This document shows, piece after piece, positions 1 to 8,962 of a stretch of 64,000 bases of DNA. Below the pieces are notes generated by a model. It had not been told where the DNA came from. It saw only the letters and a program-made list of their open reading frames with translations, and ran no database searches. Each line of letters opens with the position of its first letter. The stretch's first letter is position 1. The DNA is taken from the NCBI RefSeq assembly GCF_003173035.1, contig NZ_QGLE01000001.1:434001-498000 (forward strand), given 5' to 3'. A program made the translations under genes and the position numbers. Source of the DNA: Zavarzinia aquatilis (lineage in GTDB: Bacteria; Pseudomonadota; Alphaproteobacteria; Zavarziniales; Zavarziniaceae).

Positions 1-2
1 TT

Positions 3-3000
3 CTGACCGCGCTGATGATTGCCGCCGTCGCCCTCGGCCTGCGCCTGTCGGTCGGGCCGATCTCCCTCGGCTTTCTGTCGCCCTTCATCGAATCGGCGCT
101 GGACGGCAGCAGCCTCGGTCTCAAGGTCAGCGTCTCCGACACGATCCTGACCTGGAGCGGGGTGGACAACGATATCGCCCTGCAGGTTGTCGGTATCGAA
201 TTGCAGGGGGCGGACGGCAATCGACTGGCTCGTTTGCCCAGCGCCGGCATCGACCTGTCGCTGCGTGCGCTTCTCATTGGCGAACTGGCGCCGACGGGTA
301 TCACACTTGCCGGTGCCGAGGTGACCATCCGCCGCAACCCCGGCGGTCTCGTCGAATTGGGCCTCGGCGGCACCCTGTCGAGCAGCGAGACTCCGCCGGT
401 TTCGGGCGCGGAATCGCCCATTGCCGATGTGCTGGCGCTGTTGCGGCGTGGCCCTGGCAATGCGCCATCGCTGCGGCGGCTGGAGCGGCTGTCGCTGGTC
501 CGCTCGCGCCTGATCGTCGACGACGAAATGACGTTGCGCCGTTGGTCCGGCAATAATGTGAGCGGTGAATTGCTGCGCCGCCCGACCGGCGAGGTCAGGC
601 TGGATTTCAATCTGGGTGTCGCCAGTGACGGGGAGCAGATCGCTCTGCGGTTGAGCGGTGTGATTCCACCCGGCGACACGGGCGATGCTCGACTTGCGCT
701 CGATTTCGACAATCTTGTGCCGGCGTTGTTCGATTCTGGCCAGCGCGTCCTCGGTCCGGTGGCGGGCGTCGTCATGCCGCTGTCGGGGACGATGGCGGTC
801 ACGGTCGCCGCCGATGGCGCGCTGCGCGATGTCGCCTTCGACGTGACGGGCGCGAGGGGCGGTCTGGACTTGCCGACGTTCTTTCCGGAAGGGCTGACCC
901 TTGACCGGATTCACGCCGCGGGCCGCTACGACATGGCAACCGCGACCCTGAGCCTGAAGACTGTCGAGCTGCGGCGGGGCGACCTCGGTATCGTCGCCGA
1001 TGGCACGGTGGTCATGTCCGACGGCGGCGCCGCCATCGACCTGACCGCGCGGCTCGATGGCCTGCCGGTCGATGACATCGGATCGCTCTGGCCGGTCAAG
1101 CTTTCCGCGCCGGGCCGGCGCTGGGTCATGCAGAATATACGGGGCGGCCGGGTGTCCGATGGCGTCTTCCGCCTGAAGGTCCCGGCGGGTGGGCTCGCCG
1201 CCAGTCCGTCGCCCCCGGACATGTTCACGGCCGAATTCGCCGTCGACGGGGCCGCAACGACCTTCATGGCCGGACTGCCGCCGGTGTCCGGCATGAAGGC
1301 CATGGCCCATATGACGGCGGATGGAATCGAGGTCGCGATCGCGTCCGGCCGCGTCGATCTGGGCGAGGCCGGGATCATCGCCCTGAACGACGGCGTGGCG
1401 AAGATCACCGATTTCACCAAGACGGATCAGACCGGTGACATTTCCTTCACCGCATCCGGTCCGGTACGGGCGGCATTGACCATGCTCGACATGGCACCGC
1501 TCGGCTATGCGCGCAAGATCGGGGTCGATCCCGCGAAGACTGACGGCACGCAGCAGACCAAGGCGCGCTTCGTGTTGCCGCTGGTTGCGGAACTCGATCT
1601 CGACAACCTGAATTTCCAGACCAGCAGTACGATTGGCGGGCTGCTTCTGCCGGGTATCGTCGGCCCGCTCGACCTGACGGACGGAGCGATCACGGTCGAG
1701 GTCAATCAGAACCGGGCCTCGGCCAAAGGCACGGCGAAATTGGCCGGGGCCCCGCTCAATCTCGAGTGGACAGAGGAATTCAAGGCCCCCTTGGGCAAGC
1801 CGACGACGAGGCTGACCGCTCAGGGCACTTTCGACGATGCCTTGCGCGATAATCTGGGTGTTGGCCTCGGCGGGCGTCTGGCCGGCCCCGTCGATGCGAA
1901 GGTGACCCTGGTCGGCCGGGGGCAGAGTATCGGCGCCATCGACGCCGAGCTGACGCTCGACGCGGCGACGATGAATATTCCCGAAGCCGGTTTCGCCAAA
2001 AAGGCGGGGGAGCCGGCAAGCGTCGCCTTCCGGGTGACGACCGGCAATCAGCGTCTGAAATTCGATGGGCTGACGGCGAAAGCCCGCGGCCTGACGGCGA
2101 CGGGCAGCGCGGAAATCACCACGGACGGAGATCTGATCGGTGTGACGCTCTCCAGCGCCAAGCTGGGCAAGAGCGATGTCTCGCTCGATTTTCGGCGGGC
2201 GGCGCCCGGGCAACGCTATGCCCTGCGTCTGCGTGGGCCGATGCTCGATCTGGCGCCCTATATGGACCAGGACGCCCCGGCGCGTCGGCCAGAAACCGAG
2301 CGGCCGGACCCGTCGTCGCCCGACGGTCTGCCCGATTTCGATTTCGATATCGTGCTCGACCGCATACAGCTCGATGACAAGACCGCATTGGCCGGCCTCA
2401 AGGCCGTGGGCAGTCACGAGCGAGGGCGCTGGCAGGCGATCGACGGCAAGGGGACGCTGGGGCCGACGCGGGCGCCGCTCTCGCTGAAGCTGACGCCGGT
2501 GGCCGGCGGGCGCCGTCTCGATGTCGCGGCGGGCGATGCCGGCGCCGTGGTGCGGGTGGCGCGGCTGTATTCCGATGTCGAGGGCGGCAGCCTGACCTTC
2601 CATGGCACCATCGACGATACCAAGCCGAACCGGCCCATGACCGGCGCCCTCGACATGCGGGACTTCAAGCTGGTGAAGGCGCCGGTGCTGGCGCGCATCC
2701 TGACCCTCGGCTCGCTCACCGGCATCGCCGAGGCGATCGGCGGTCAGGGCATTTCGCTTGAAGCCCTGAAGGCCGACGTGGTGCAGGAAAGCGCGGTCAT
2801 CCGTATCGTCAAGGCAAGGGCCTATGGCGATTCCATTGGCCTTACCCTGGCCGGGACTTACGATACCTGGGGCCGCTCGGTCAGCGTCGGTGGCACCATC
2901 GTGCCGTCCTATGGCCTCAACCGCATTCTCAACTCGATCCCGCTGGTCGGCGATATTCTGACCGGCGGCGAGGGCGGCGGACTCTTCGCCTTCAATTACA

Positions 3001-3155
3001 GTGTGGTCGGCCCGACCGAGAATCCGGATGTGACCGTCAACGCCCTCTCGGCCCTGGCGCCGGGCATCCTGCGCGACATCGTCTCGGCGGTCGACGGCAC
3101 CAATTCCGCCGCCGACGCCGTGGCCCCGCCGGTGATCGAAGTGCCGCCGAAATAG
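3..3155 (+). CDS. AsmA/YhdP-like envelope protein (5' truncated by window edge)
   Basis: The reading frame is open back to base 3 with no convincing start, so the true N-terminus lies outside the window. What remains is about 1,050 residues. It starts with the end of a hydrophobic segment (ALMIAAVALGLRL) and a GPISLGFLSPFIESAL motif typical of YhdP/DUF3971 proteins. A long beta-rich, repetitive body follows, and the C-terminal part (GGLFAFNYSVVGPTENPDVTVN) is typical of AsmA-like C-terminal domains. In E. coli, YhdP-family proteins are inner-membrane-anchored periplasmic bridges implicated in phospholipid transport to the outer membrane; that role here is inferred from family. The gene ends three bases before the convergent nadC stop, and I see no terminator between them. 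Confidence 0.8.
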   Translation: MTALMIAAVALGLRLSVGPISLGFLSPFIESALDGSSLGLKVSVSDTILTWSGVDNDIALQVVGIELQGADGNRLARLPSAGIDLSLRALLIGELAPTGITLAGAEVTIRRNPGGLVELGLGGTLSSSETPPVSGAESPIADVLALLRRGPGNAPSLRRLERLSLVRSRLIVDDEMTLRRWSGNNVSGELLRRPTGEVRLDFNLGVASDGEQIALRLSGVIPPGDTGDARLALDFDNLVPALFDSGQRVLGPVAGVVMPLSGTMAVTVAADGALRDVAFDVTGARGGLDLPTFFPEGLTLDRIHAAGRYDMATATLSLKTVELRRGDLGIVADGTVVMSDGGAAIDLTARLDGLPVDDIGSLWPVKLSAPGRRWVMQNIRGGRVSDGVFRLKVPAGGLAASPSPPDMFTAEFAVDGAATTFMAGLPPVSGMKAMAHMTADGIEVAIASGRVDLGEAGIIALNDGVAKITDFTKTDQTGDISFTASGPVRAALTMLDMAPLGYARKIGVDPAKTDGTQQTKARFVLPLVAELDLDNLNFQTSSTIGGLLLPGIVGPLDLTDGAITVEVNQNRASAKGTAKLAGAPLNLEWTEEFKAPLGKPTTRLTAQGTFDDALRDNLGVGLGGRLAGPVDAKVTLVGRGQSIGAIDAELTLDAATMNIPEAGFAKKAGEPASVAFRVTTGNQRLKFDGLTAKARGLTATGSAEITTDGDLIGVTLSSAKLGKSDVSLDFRRAAPGQRYALRLRGPMLDLAPYMDQDAPARRPETERPDPSSPDGLPDFDFDIVLDRIQLDDKTALAGLKAVGSHERGRWQAIDGKGTLGPTRAPLSLKLTPVAGGRRLDVAAGDAGAVVRVARLYSDVEGGSLTFHGTIDDTKPNRPMTGALDMRDFKLVKAPVLARILTLGSLTGIAEAIGGQGISLEALKADVVQESAVIRIVKARAYGDSIGLTLAGTYDTWGRSVSVGGTIVPSYGLNRILNSIPLVGDILTGGEGGGLFAFNYSVVGPTENPDVTVNALSALAPGILRDIVSAVDGTNSAADAVAPPVIEVPPK

Positions 3156-3158
3156 GGT

Positions 3159-4016
3159 TCAGCGGAAGCTGAAGTCGAGGCCAAGATCGAGGGACGGCGC
3201 CGAATGGGTCAGCCAGCCTAAGGACAGCATGTCGATGCCGCTGGCGGCATAGGACGCGACCATCTCGGGCCGGATGCCGCCCGAGGCTTCGGTGACCATG
3301 CGCCCGGCGACCATGGCGACGGCCTGACGCAGCATGTCCGGCCCCATGTTGTCGAGCAGGACGGCATCGACCGGCCGCTTCAGCAGAACCTCGAGCTGGT
3401 CGAGGGAATCCACCTCGACCTGGACCTTCACCATATGGCCGACCCGGCCCCGGATCCGGTCGAGCACGGCGTCGAGCCCACCGGCTGCGGCGATGTGGTT
3501 GTCCTTGACCAGAATGCCATCGTCGAGGCCGAAGCGGTGATTGACGCCGCCGCCGACCCGGACGGCATATTTCTCGAGCGCGCGCAGACCCGGCGTGGTC
3601 TTCCGCGTGCAGGCGACACGGGCGCCGTGTTTCGCCGCGTCGCGGGCGGCGCCCCGCGTCACCGTGGCGATGCCCGACAGGCGCTGCAGGATGTTGAGGG
3701 CGACGCGCTCGCCGGTCAGCACGGCGCGCGCCGGGCCTTCGACGACGGCGATGACATCGCCGGGCTTAACGTCCGAGCCATCGGGCCGCAGCACCTCGAC
3801 CGTGATCTCGGGCGAGACCAGACGGAAAGTGTCGAGGGCCATGGGCAGGCCGGCGATGCGGCCGTCGTGCCGCGTGTTGATCTCGGTCCGCGCCCGCGCC
3901 GTCGCCGGCACGGCGACTTCCGAGGTCAGATCCCCGGCGAGGCCGAGGTCTTCCATCAATGCCGTCTTCAGCAGGTTTTCGTAAACGAGATAGGGCGGCG
4001 GCGTCAGATCGGACAT
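3159..4016 (-). CDS. nadC: Nicotinate-nucleotide pyrophosphorylase (carboxylating)
   Basis: NadC converts quinolinate and PRPP into nicotinate mononucleotide, the last step of de novo pyridine-ring synthesis. The 285-residue product has the family length. It carries EDLGLAGDLTSE near the N-terminus, the basic active-site stretch ACTRKTTPGLRALEKYAV, HRFGLDDGILVKDNH, and DAVLLDNM and EASGGI in the barrel. An upstream in-frame extension of 46 codons is low-complexity and runs into nadB, so the start is placed at MSDLTPP. It lies 13 bases after the nadB stop and is the third gene of nadABC, so it should be co-transcribed from the promoter upstream of nadA. Confidence 0.95.
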   Translation of the reverse strand: MSDLTPPPYLVYENLLKTALMEDLGLAGDLTSEVAVPATARARTEINTRHDGRIAGLPMALDTFRLVSPEITVEVLRPDGSDVKPGDVIAVVEGPARAVLTGERVALNILQRLSGIATVTRGAARDAAKHGARVACTRKTTPGLRALEKYAVRVGGGVNHRFGLDDGILVKDNHIAAAGGLDAVLDRIRGRVGHMVKVQVEVDSLDQLEVLLKRPVDAVLLDNMGPDMLRQAVAMVAGRMVTEASGGIRPEMVASYAASGIDMLSLGWLTHSAPSLDLGLDFSFR

Positions 4017-4029
4017 GGTGTCGGCAAAC

Positions 4030-5652
4030 TCATTCGGCGGCGAGACGGCCCTTGGCGAGGGCGATGGTGTCGAGATGGGCGCCCGCGGCGTCAAGGCACA
4101 CGGTCTGCCGGTGCAGCCAGCGGGCATCGGCCGCCGGATGGTCGGTGCGGGCATGGGCGCCCCGGCTTTCCGTCCGCGACAGGGCGAGCAGCGCGACGAG
4201 GCGCCCGACGGTGATCAGGTTGCGCAGCTCGCTCGCGGCGCGGATCGCGGCATGGCCATCGCGCGCCGGGGCCGAGGCCAGCGCCCCGGCGAGACCGTCG
4301 ATGGTCTCGAGCGCGCGGCGCAGGCCCGCGTCGGTCCGCAACATGCCGACATCGCGCATCATGGTTTCGCGCAGGGCTTTCCGCACCGGCGCGACGGCGG
4401 CGGGGTCGACCCCGACGAAGGGTGCGACCTCGGCGGGCAGCGCGGGCAGGGCCGCATGGTCGCGCGCCATGACGAGGGCCGTACGGCGCCCGGCGACACA
4501 GGCTTCGAGCAGCGAGTTGGAGGCGAGGCGGTTGGCGCCGTGAACCCCGGTGCCCGAAACTTCGCCGCAGGCATAGAGGCCGGGCAGGGTGCTGCGCCCG
4601 TCGGTATCGACCAGAATGCCGCCCATGTGGTAGTGGGCGGCCGGGGTGACCGGCACCGGCTCCAGCTCGGCGTCGAAGCCCGCCTCGCGGCAGCTTTCGA
4701 TCGCCTGGGGAAAGGCGGCGGCGCCCTTGGCGGCGAAGGCCGGCCGCAGGTCGAGCCAGACCCGGCCGTTCGCCGCGATCTCGCGCTGGATGGCGCGGGC
4801 GACGACGTCGCGGGGCGCGAGGTCGCCCTGCGGATGCTTGCCATGGAGCAGCGGCGTCGCCTTGTCGGCGCACAGCAGCCGGGCTCCGGCGCCGCGCAGC
4901 GCCTCGGTCAGCAGGGGCAGCGGCTCCCGCCCCTCGACCAGAAGGGCGGTCGGGTGGAACTGCATGAATTCGAGATCGACCAGTGTCGCCCCGGCGCGGG
5001 CGGCGAGGGCGAGACCATCGCCCGTCGCTTCGGCCGGGTTGGTGGTGTGGGTCCACAGCCCGCCGAGGCCGCCGGTCGCCAGCAGCAGCTTGCCGGTCTG
5101 GATCACGGCGGGGCCAGCTTCGCCCGAATGGACGGCGAGACCGGCGAGGCGGCCCTCGGTGACGATCAACTCGGTGACCACGGTATCGGCCATCACGGTG
5201 ATCGACGGCGTCGCCCGCACCCGGGCGGCGAGGGCGAGGACAACGGCACGGCCGGTGCGGTCGCCATCGGCATGGGCGACGCGGGCACAGGAATGCGCGC
5301 CCTCGCGGCCGAGCAACAGGCGACCTTCAGCATCGGTGTCGAAGACGACGCCCAGCTCGCGCAGGGTCGCGATGGCCTGGGGGCCAGCATCGGTCAGCCG
5401 GGCGACGGCGACGGGATCGCACAGTCCGTCACCCGCCGCCAGCGTATCGGCGGCATGGGCGGCGGTGCGGTCACCGGCGCCGATGGCGGCGGCGATGCCG
5501 CCCTGGGCGTGCAGGCTGGAGCCGCCTTCGAGGGCTTCCGTCTTGGTGATCAGCACCACCTTGCGCGGGGCAAGGGCGAGGGCGGCCGAGAGGCCCGCAA
5601 GGCCCGAGCCGACGATGACGATTTCCGCTTCCAACCGGCGCATGACAGGCAC
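4030..5652 (-). CDS. nadB: L-aspartate oxidase
   Basis: NadB oxidises L-aspartate to iminoaspartate, which NadA condenses with dihydroxyacetone phosphate. The 540-residue flavoprotein has the FAD-binding GSGLAGLSAALAL near residue 15, SSLHAQGGIAAA around residue 45, the substrate-region segment FMQFHPTAL, and GVHGANRLASNSLLEACV near residue 375, all diagnostic of the aspartate oxidase branch of the succinate dehydrogenase flavoprotein family. The C-terminal helical domain is present. It sits 19 bases downstream of nadA and 13 bases upstream of nadC. A long open frame opposite it (4015-5664, plus strand) is a GC-codon shadow. Confidence 0.95.
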   Translation of the reverse strand: MPVMRRLEAEIVIVGSGLAGLSAALALAPRKVVLITKTEALEGGSSLHAQGGIAAAIGAGDRTAAHAADTLAAGDGLCDPVAVARLTDAGPQAIATLRELGVVFDTDAEGRLLLGREGAHSCARVAHADGDRTGRAVVLALAARVRATPSITVMADTVVTELIVTEGRLAGLAVHSGEAGPAVIQTGKLLLATGGLGGLWTHTTNPAEATGDGLALAARAGATLVDLEFMQFHPTALLVEGREPLPLLTEALRGAGARLLCADKATPLLHGKHPQGDLAPRDVVARAIQREIAANGRVWLDLRPAFAAKGAAAFPQAIESCREAGFDAELEPVPVTPAAHYHMGGILVDTDGRSTLPGLYACGEVSGTGVHGANRLASNSLLEACVAGRRTALVMARDHAALPALPAEVAPFVGVDPAAVAPVRKALRETMMRDVGMLRTDAGLRRALETIDGLAGALASAPARDGHAAIRAASELRNLITVGRLVALLALSRTESRGAHARTDHPAADARWLHRQTVCLDAAGAHLDTIALAKGRLAAE

Positions 5653-5671
5653 TCCCGGACGTAACGACAGA

Positions 5672-6703
5672 CTATTTACGGCGACCGACCGCGATCATCC
5701 GCTCGACCGCGCGGCGGGCCTTCACGGCCACGGCGGGGTCGACCTCGACGCGCGGCTCGAGGGTTTCGAGCGCGTGCAGGATTTTCGGCAGGCTGATCCG
5801 CTTCATGTGCGGGCACATGATGCAGGGGCGGACGAAATCGGTCGTCGGCGAGGCGGCGGCGATATTGTCCGACATCGAGCATTCGGTGATCATCAGCACC
5901 CGCGCCGGCTTCTCGTCGCGGACATAGTCGATCATCTTGGCGGTCGAGCCGGCGAAATCGGCGGCGGCGATCACCTCCGGCGGGCATTCCGGATGGGCGA
6001 TGACGACGAGATCGTCATAGGCCCGGCGAAAGCGGCGGATTTCGTCGGGCGTGAAGCGCTCGTGCACCTCGCAGTGGCCCTTCCAGGTGAGGATCTTCAC
6101 CTTGGTCTGGGTCGCCACCCAATTGGCCAGATATTCGTCGGGCAGGCACAGCACGCGCTCCGCCCCCAGGCTCTCGACCACTTCGACGGCATTGCCCGAG
6201 GTGCAGCAGATATCGCTTTCCGCCTTCACCGCGGCCGAAGTGTTCACATAGGTGACCACCGGCGCGTCGGGATAGGCTTCGCGCAGCAGGCGGATATCCT
6301 CGGGACGGATCGACTCCGCCAGCGAGCAGCCGGCCTCCATGTCGGGCATCAGGACGATCTTGTCCGGGTTCAGCAGCTTGGCGGTTTCCGCCATGAAGTG
6401 CACGCCGGCCATCACGATCACGTCGGCGTCGGTTTCTTCCGCCCGTTTGGCGAGGGCGAGGCTGTCGCCGACGATATCGGCGACGCCGTGGAAGATTTCC
6501 GGCGACATGTAGTTATGGGCGAGGATGACCGCGTTGCGCTGCTTCTTCAGGCGGTTGATCCGCTCGATGAAGGGCGCGTGGAGGCGCCATTCGTCTTCCG
6601 GCAGCACGCGCTCGACCTTGGCCCAGGTCGCGGCCGTCGCGGCCGCCACTTCGGGCGTGTAGGGCAGGATTGCGGCCGGGGGGGCCTGCAGGATAACGGT
6701 CAT
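5672..6703 (-). CDS. nadA: Quinolinate synthase
   Basis: NadA is the [4Fe-4S] enzyme that makes quinolinate from iminoaspartate and dihydroxyacetone phosphate. The 343-residue protein has the three expected cluster ligands, C126 (EAGCSLAES), C211 (KGHCEVHE) and C297 (CIMCPHMKR), together with AHNYMSPEI and HPECPPEV. It is the first gene of nadABC. Its upstream region holds a TATAAT -10 element overlapped by two palindromes (separate entry), so expression is probably repressed when NAD is plentiful. The enzyme depends on Fe-S clusters, which the isc operon about 11 kb away can supply. Confidence 0.96.
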   Translation of the reverse strand: MTVILQAPPAAILPYTPEVAAATAATWAKVERVLPEDEWRLHAPFIERINRLKKQRNAVILAHNYMSPEIFHGVADIVGDSLALAKRAEETDADVIVMAGVHFMAETAKLLNPDKIVLMPDMEAGCSLAESIRPEDIRLLREAYPDAPVVTYVNTSAAVKAESDICCTSGNAVEVVESLGAERVLCLPDEYLANWVATQTKVKILTWKGHCEVHERFTPDEIRRFRRAYDDLVVIAHPECPPEVIAAADFAGSTAKMIDYVRDEKPARVLMITECSMSDNIAAASPTTDFVRPCIMCPHMKRISLPKILHALETLEPRVEVDPAVAVKARRAVERMIAVGRRK

Positions 6704-6738
6704 GGGGCGATCCTCGACGGAGGGGTGCGCGTTTCCGA

Positions 6739-6790
6739 ATTATAATGCTCAACTTGAGCATATCTTACATATGCTCATATCGAGCATAAT
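6739..6790 (-). promoter_or_regulatory. nadA promoter with two tandem palindromic operators
   Basis: Two inverted repeats stand 26 bases apart centre to centre. The first is ATGCTCA-ACT-TGAGCAT (6745-6761, perfect). The second is TATGCTCA-TAT-CGAGCATA (6770-6788, one mismatched pair). On the minus strand a perfect TATAAT hexamer (6744-6739) overlaps the edge of the first repeat, about 40 bases before nadA. Repressor sites covering the -10 region fit negative control. The Nudix-related regulator gene at 13338-14411 is the natural candidate to bind here; that link is inference. The sites also face the divergent esterase gene starting at 6900. Confidence 0.7.
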
Positions 6791-6899
6791 CAAGCCTGTC
6801 AAGAAAATGTCGCGCATGGCCGCCCGCGTTTTCGCGAGGCGGGGCCTGCGTCGCGCGGGCTGGCGGCCGTATCGTCCCGGGGCAATTTCCGGCAGAGTG

Positions 6900-7859
6900 A
6901 TGGCCATGATCCGCCTGTTTCTCGCCCTTCTCCTGTTCGCGCTCGCGCCCGTCACCGTCCGGGCCGGCACCATCGAAGCCTATCAGGTGGTGCAGCACGA
7001 AACCGGGCTGCCGCTGGTCGCCTCAGTGTACCGGCCGTCGGGGCCGCCGCCGGCCGGGGGCTGGCCGGTGCTCTACCTGCTGCATGGCTATAATGGCGAC
7101 GAGCGGAGCTGGCCCGACCTCGGCGGCATCGGCCCGACCCTCGACCGGCTGATCGGCACCGGCGCGATCCCGCCGCTGCTCGTCGTCATGCCGCGGGCGG
7201 GCAATTCCTGGTATGTGAATTCCCGGGACGTCGGCGGGCCTGGCGATATCGAGACGGCGATCGTCGACGACCTGCGCCAGGGGATCGAGGCCGCCTATCC
7301 GGTGCGCCACGACCGGGGCGGGCGCGCCATCGCCGGCCTGTCCATGGGCGGCTTCGGCGCGCTTCACCTCGCCTTCGCTCATCCCGACCTGTTCGCCGCG
7401 GTCGCCAGCCTGTCGGGCGCGATCTGGCACAATGTCCCGCCCGAGGACATGGACAAATCGCCGGACGCGCTGGCGCTTATTCAGGACAGCGCCTATTTCC
7501 ACCGGCTCGACGCGACCACGGTGACTTCGGGCATCGTCCTCCTCAACGACGGGCCGCATTTCAACGGCGCTTTCGGCACGCCCTTCGATCCAAGGCGGTT
7601 CAACCGGCTGAACGTCTTCACCCTGCTGGAGGAGCAGCGGGCGAGGGGCCGGACCCTGCCGGCGATCTATCTCGCATCGGGCGACGACGACGGGCTGCAA
7701 CTCTGGCGCGGCACGCTCGCGCTGTTCGAGACCCTACGGGCCGACGGCATCCCGTCGCAACTGCGCATCACCGACGGCGCCCATGACTGGTCCTTGTGGC
7801 GCCAGTCGATCGAAGGCGCGCTGATCTTCATCGCCGGTAATCTGACGTCGCCGCCCTGA
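6900..7859 (+). CDS. Secreted alpha/beta-hydrolase esterase (esterase D / PF00756-like)
   Basis: The predicted protein of about 319 residues begins with a clear signal peptide (MIRLFLALLLFALAPVTVRAG), so it should be exported. The body has the putative-esterase fold: LLHGYNGDERSW (oxyanion region), GLSMGGFGALHLA with the nucleophile serine, a likely acidic residue in SGDDDGLQLW, and a C-terminal histidine in GAHDWSLW. This family includes S-formylglutathione hydrolases and siderophore or feruloyl esterases, but the substrate cannot be read from the sequence. ATG codons occur at 6900 and 6906; I chose 6900. The longer frame upstream would erase the signal peptide. Its 3' end overlaps the convergent gene 7828-8715 by 32 bases. 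Confidence 0.8.
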   Translation: MAMIRLFLALLLFALAPVTVRAGTIEAYQVVQHETGLPLVASVYRPSGPPPAGGWPVLYLLHGYNGDERSWPDLGGIGPTLDRLIGTGAIPPLLVVMPRAGNSWYVNSRDVGGPGDIETAIVDDLRQGIEAAYPVRHDRGGRAIAGLSMGGFGALHLAFAHPDLFAAVASLSGAIWHNVPPEDMDKSPDALALIQDSAYFHRLDATTVTSGIVLLNDGPHFNGAFGTPFDPRRFNRLNVFTLLEEQRARGRTLPAIYLASGDDDGLQLWRGTLALFETLRADGIPSQLRITDGAHDWSLWRQSIEGALIFIAGNLTSPP

Positions 7860-8715
7860 GACGTGCGGAAAAACATGGATGGCGGGAGTTAAGCCGCTTC
7901 CTGATCTTCGGCCGTGTCGGACCTGCCTTGAACTGCGTTTGTGGCCGGGCAACAAATTTGACGAGGCCCGTTGAGGATCGACATGGCCTGCAGAGCCTTG
8001 GTCGTCTTGGATGGTGCCAGGCTTGGGTCGAAGGATTTGTTGGGCGGAGATATCTGGGGGGCAGCCGCCGTCCGGCGGCAGCGCCGGTGCGCCGTTGGCG
8101 CTGCATGTCGAAATCGAGCCGGATCTTCCCGGGGCGACGAGATGCAGCAGGCGGTGGGGCTTCGACAATGATCTGCGTCGGCGCTTCCGGTTTGCGATGG
8201 CGCAACCATGTGCCGAGAATGACGGGCCAGCCGCTGTAGGTGAAGTTCCAGTATATGCGGCGACCGTCGGCACTTTCGAAGAAATAGTCGCTTCCCCGCG
8301 TCCGGCCGAAGCGCGCAATTTCTGGCCAGAGAAGCCGCCGCCTTGGGACCCGTGATCGCAGGCTAAAGGCCCGGGCCGGACCTTCGATACCCCATTCGTT
8401 CCAGTGGATAGCATAATGGGCGGTCAGGAGAGGCGCTATGGCCGCAACAATTGATCCGAAAAACAAAGCTACGCCGGCGGCGGCCCAATTCTGACGGTGC
8501 GCCGTCAACAGTCCCCAAGACGCCGTGCCAAAGAGCAGTAATCCAAGCACGAGCACAAAGGCGATCAATCCGCGATGCGGGCGGACTGTGCCAAAATGTG
8601 CGCTGTCGATCGCCGGCCTGGCACGGAACAGGAGCCAACCCATGTCAGTCATCAGGGCGATCACCAGGAAAATGACGATCAACTGCTGCAGGCCAGGAAG
8701 CACGGTTGAATCCAT
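7828..8715 (-). CDS. Hypothetical membrane protein with atypical C-terminal tail
   Basis: I do not recognise this gene. The first half looks genuine. Three hydrophobic segments (near residues 8-25, 48-68 and 78-98) are followed by a compact soluble part of about 80 residues with a PH-like flavour (HWNEWGIEGPARAF, DGRRIYWNFTYSGWPVILGTWLRHR). From about residue 185 the composition becomes arginine- and proline-rich with no recognisable fold, and it continues into the 3' end of the convergent esterase gene. A frameshift or lost stop near residue 185 is a reasonable explanation. The region has more mixed codon usage than its neighbours. Confidence 0.45.
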   Translation of the reverse strand: MDSTVLPGLQQLIVIFLVIALMTDMGWLLFRARPAIDSAHFGTVRPHRGLIAFVLVLGLLLFGTASWGLLTAHRQNWAAAGVALFFGSIVAAIAPLLTAHYAIHWNEWGIEGPARAFSLRSRVPRRRLLWPEIARFGRTRGSDYFFESADGRRIYWNFTYSGWPVILGTWLRHRKPEAPTQIIVEAPPPAASRRPGKIRLDFDMQRQRRTGAAAGRRLPPRYLRPTNPSTQAWHHPRRPRLCRPCRSSTGLVKFVARPQTQFKAGPTRPKIRKRLNSRHPCFSARLRAATSDYRR

Positions 8716-8962
8716 TTTGAAGTTGTCCCCTAGGATAGCGCCATGCGTTGTCGGGGACAGCCTCCGATCTTGGGCGGCACCAGGTAAGTAGTGGCGCGCC
8801 AGCGCCGCCCGATCGCGAATTACGCGTCAGGTGGTGAGGGCACGCTGATCCAAGGTGACTGTAGGACCGCCGCCGCCCTGAATTGCGCCGCAAGGCATCG
8901 CAAGACTGAAGGCGCCCGCGCCCGCCATGGTTCCGGGATCGGGACTGGAGGAAGGCGCCAAC

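Noticed and set aside
4015-5664. 549-codon open frame opposite nadB
   Set aside because: It mirrors nadB codon by codon in a GC-rich genome, has no recognisable domain, and nadB is unmistakable on the other strand.
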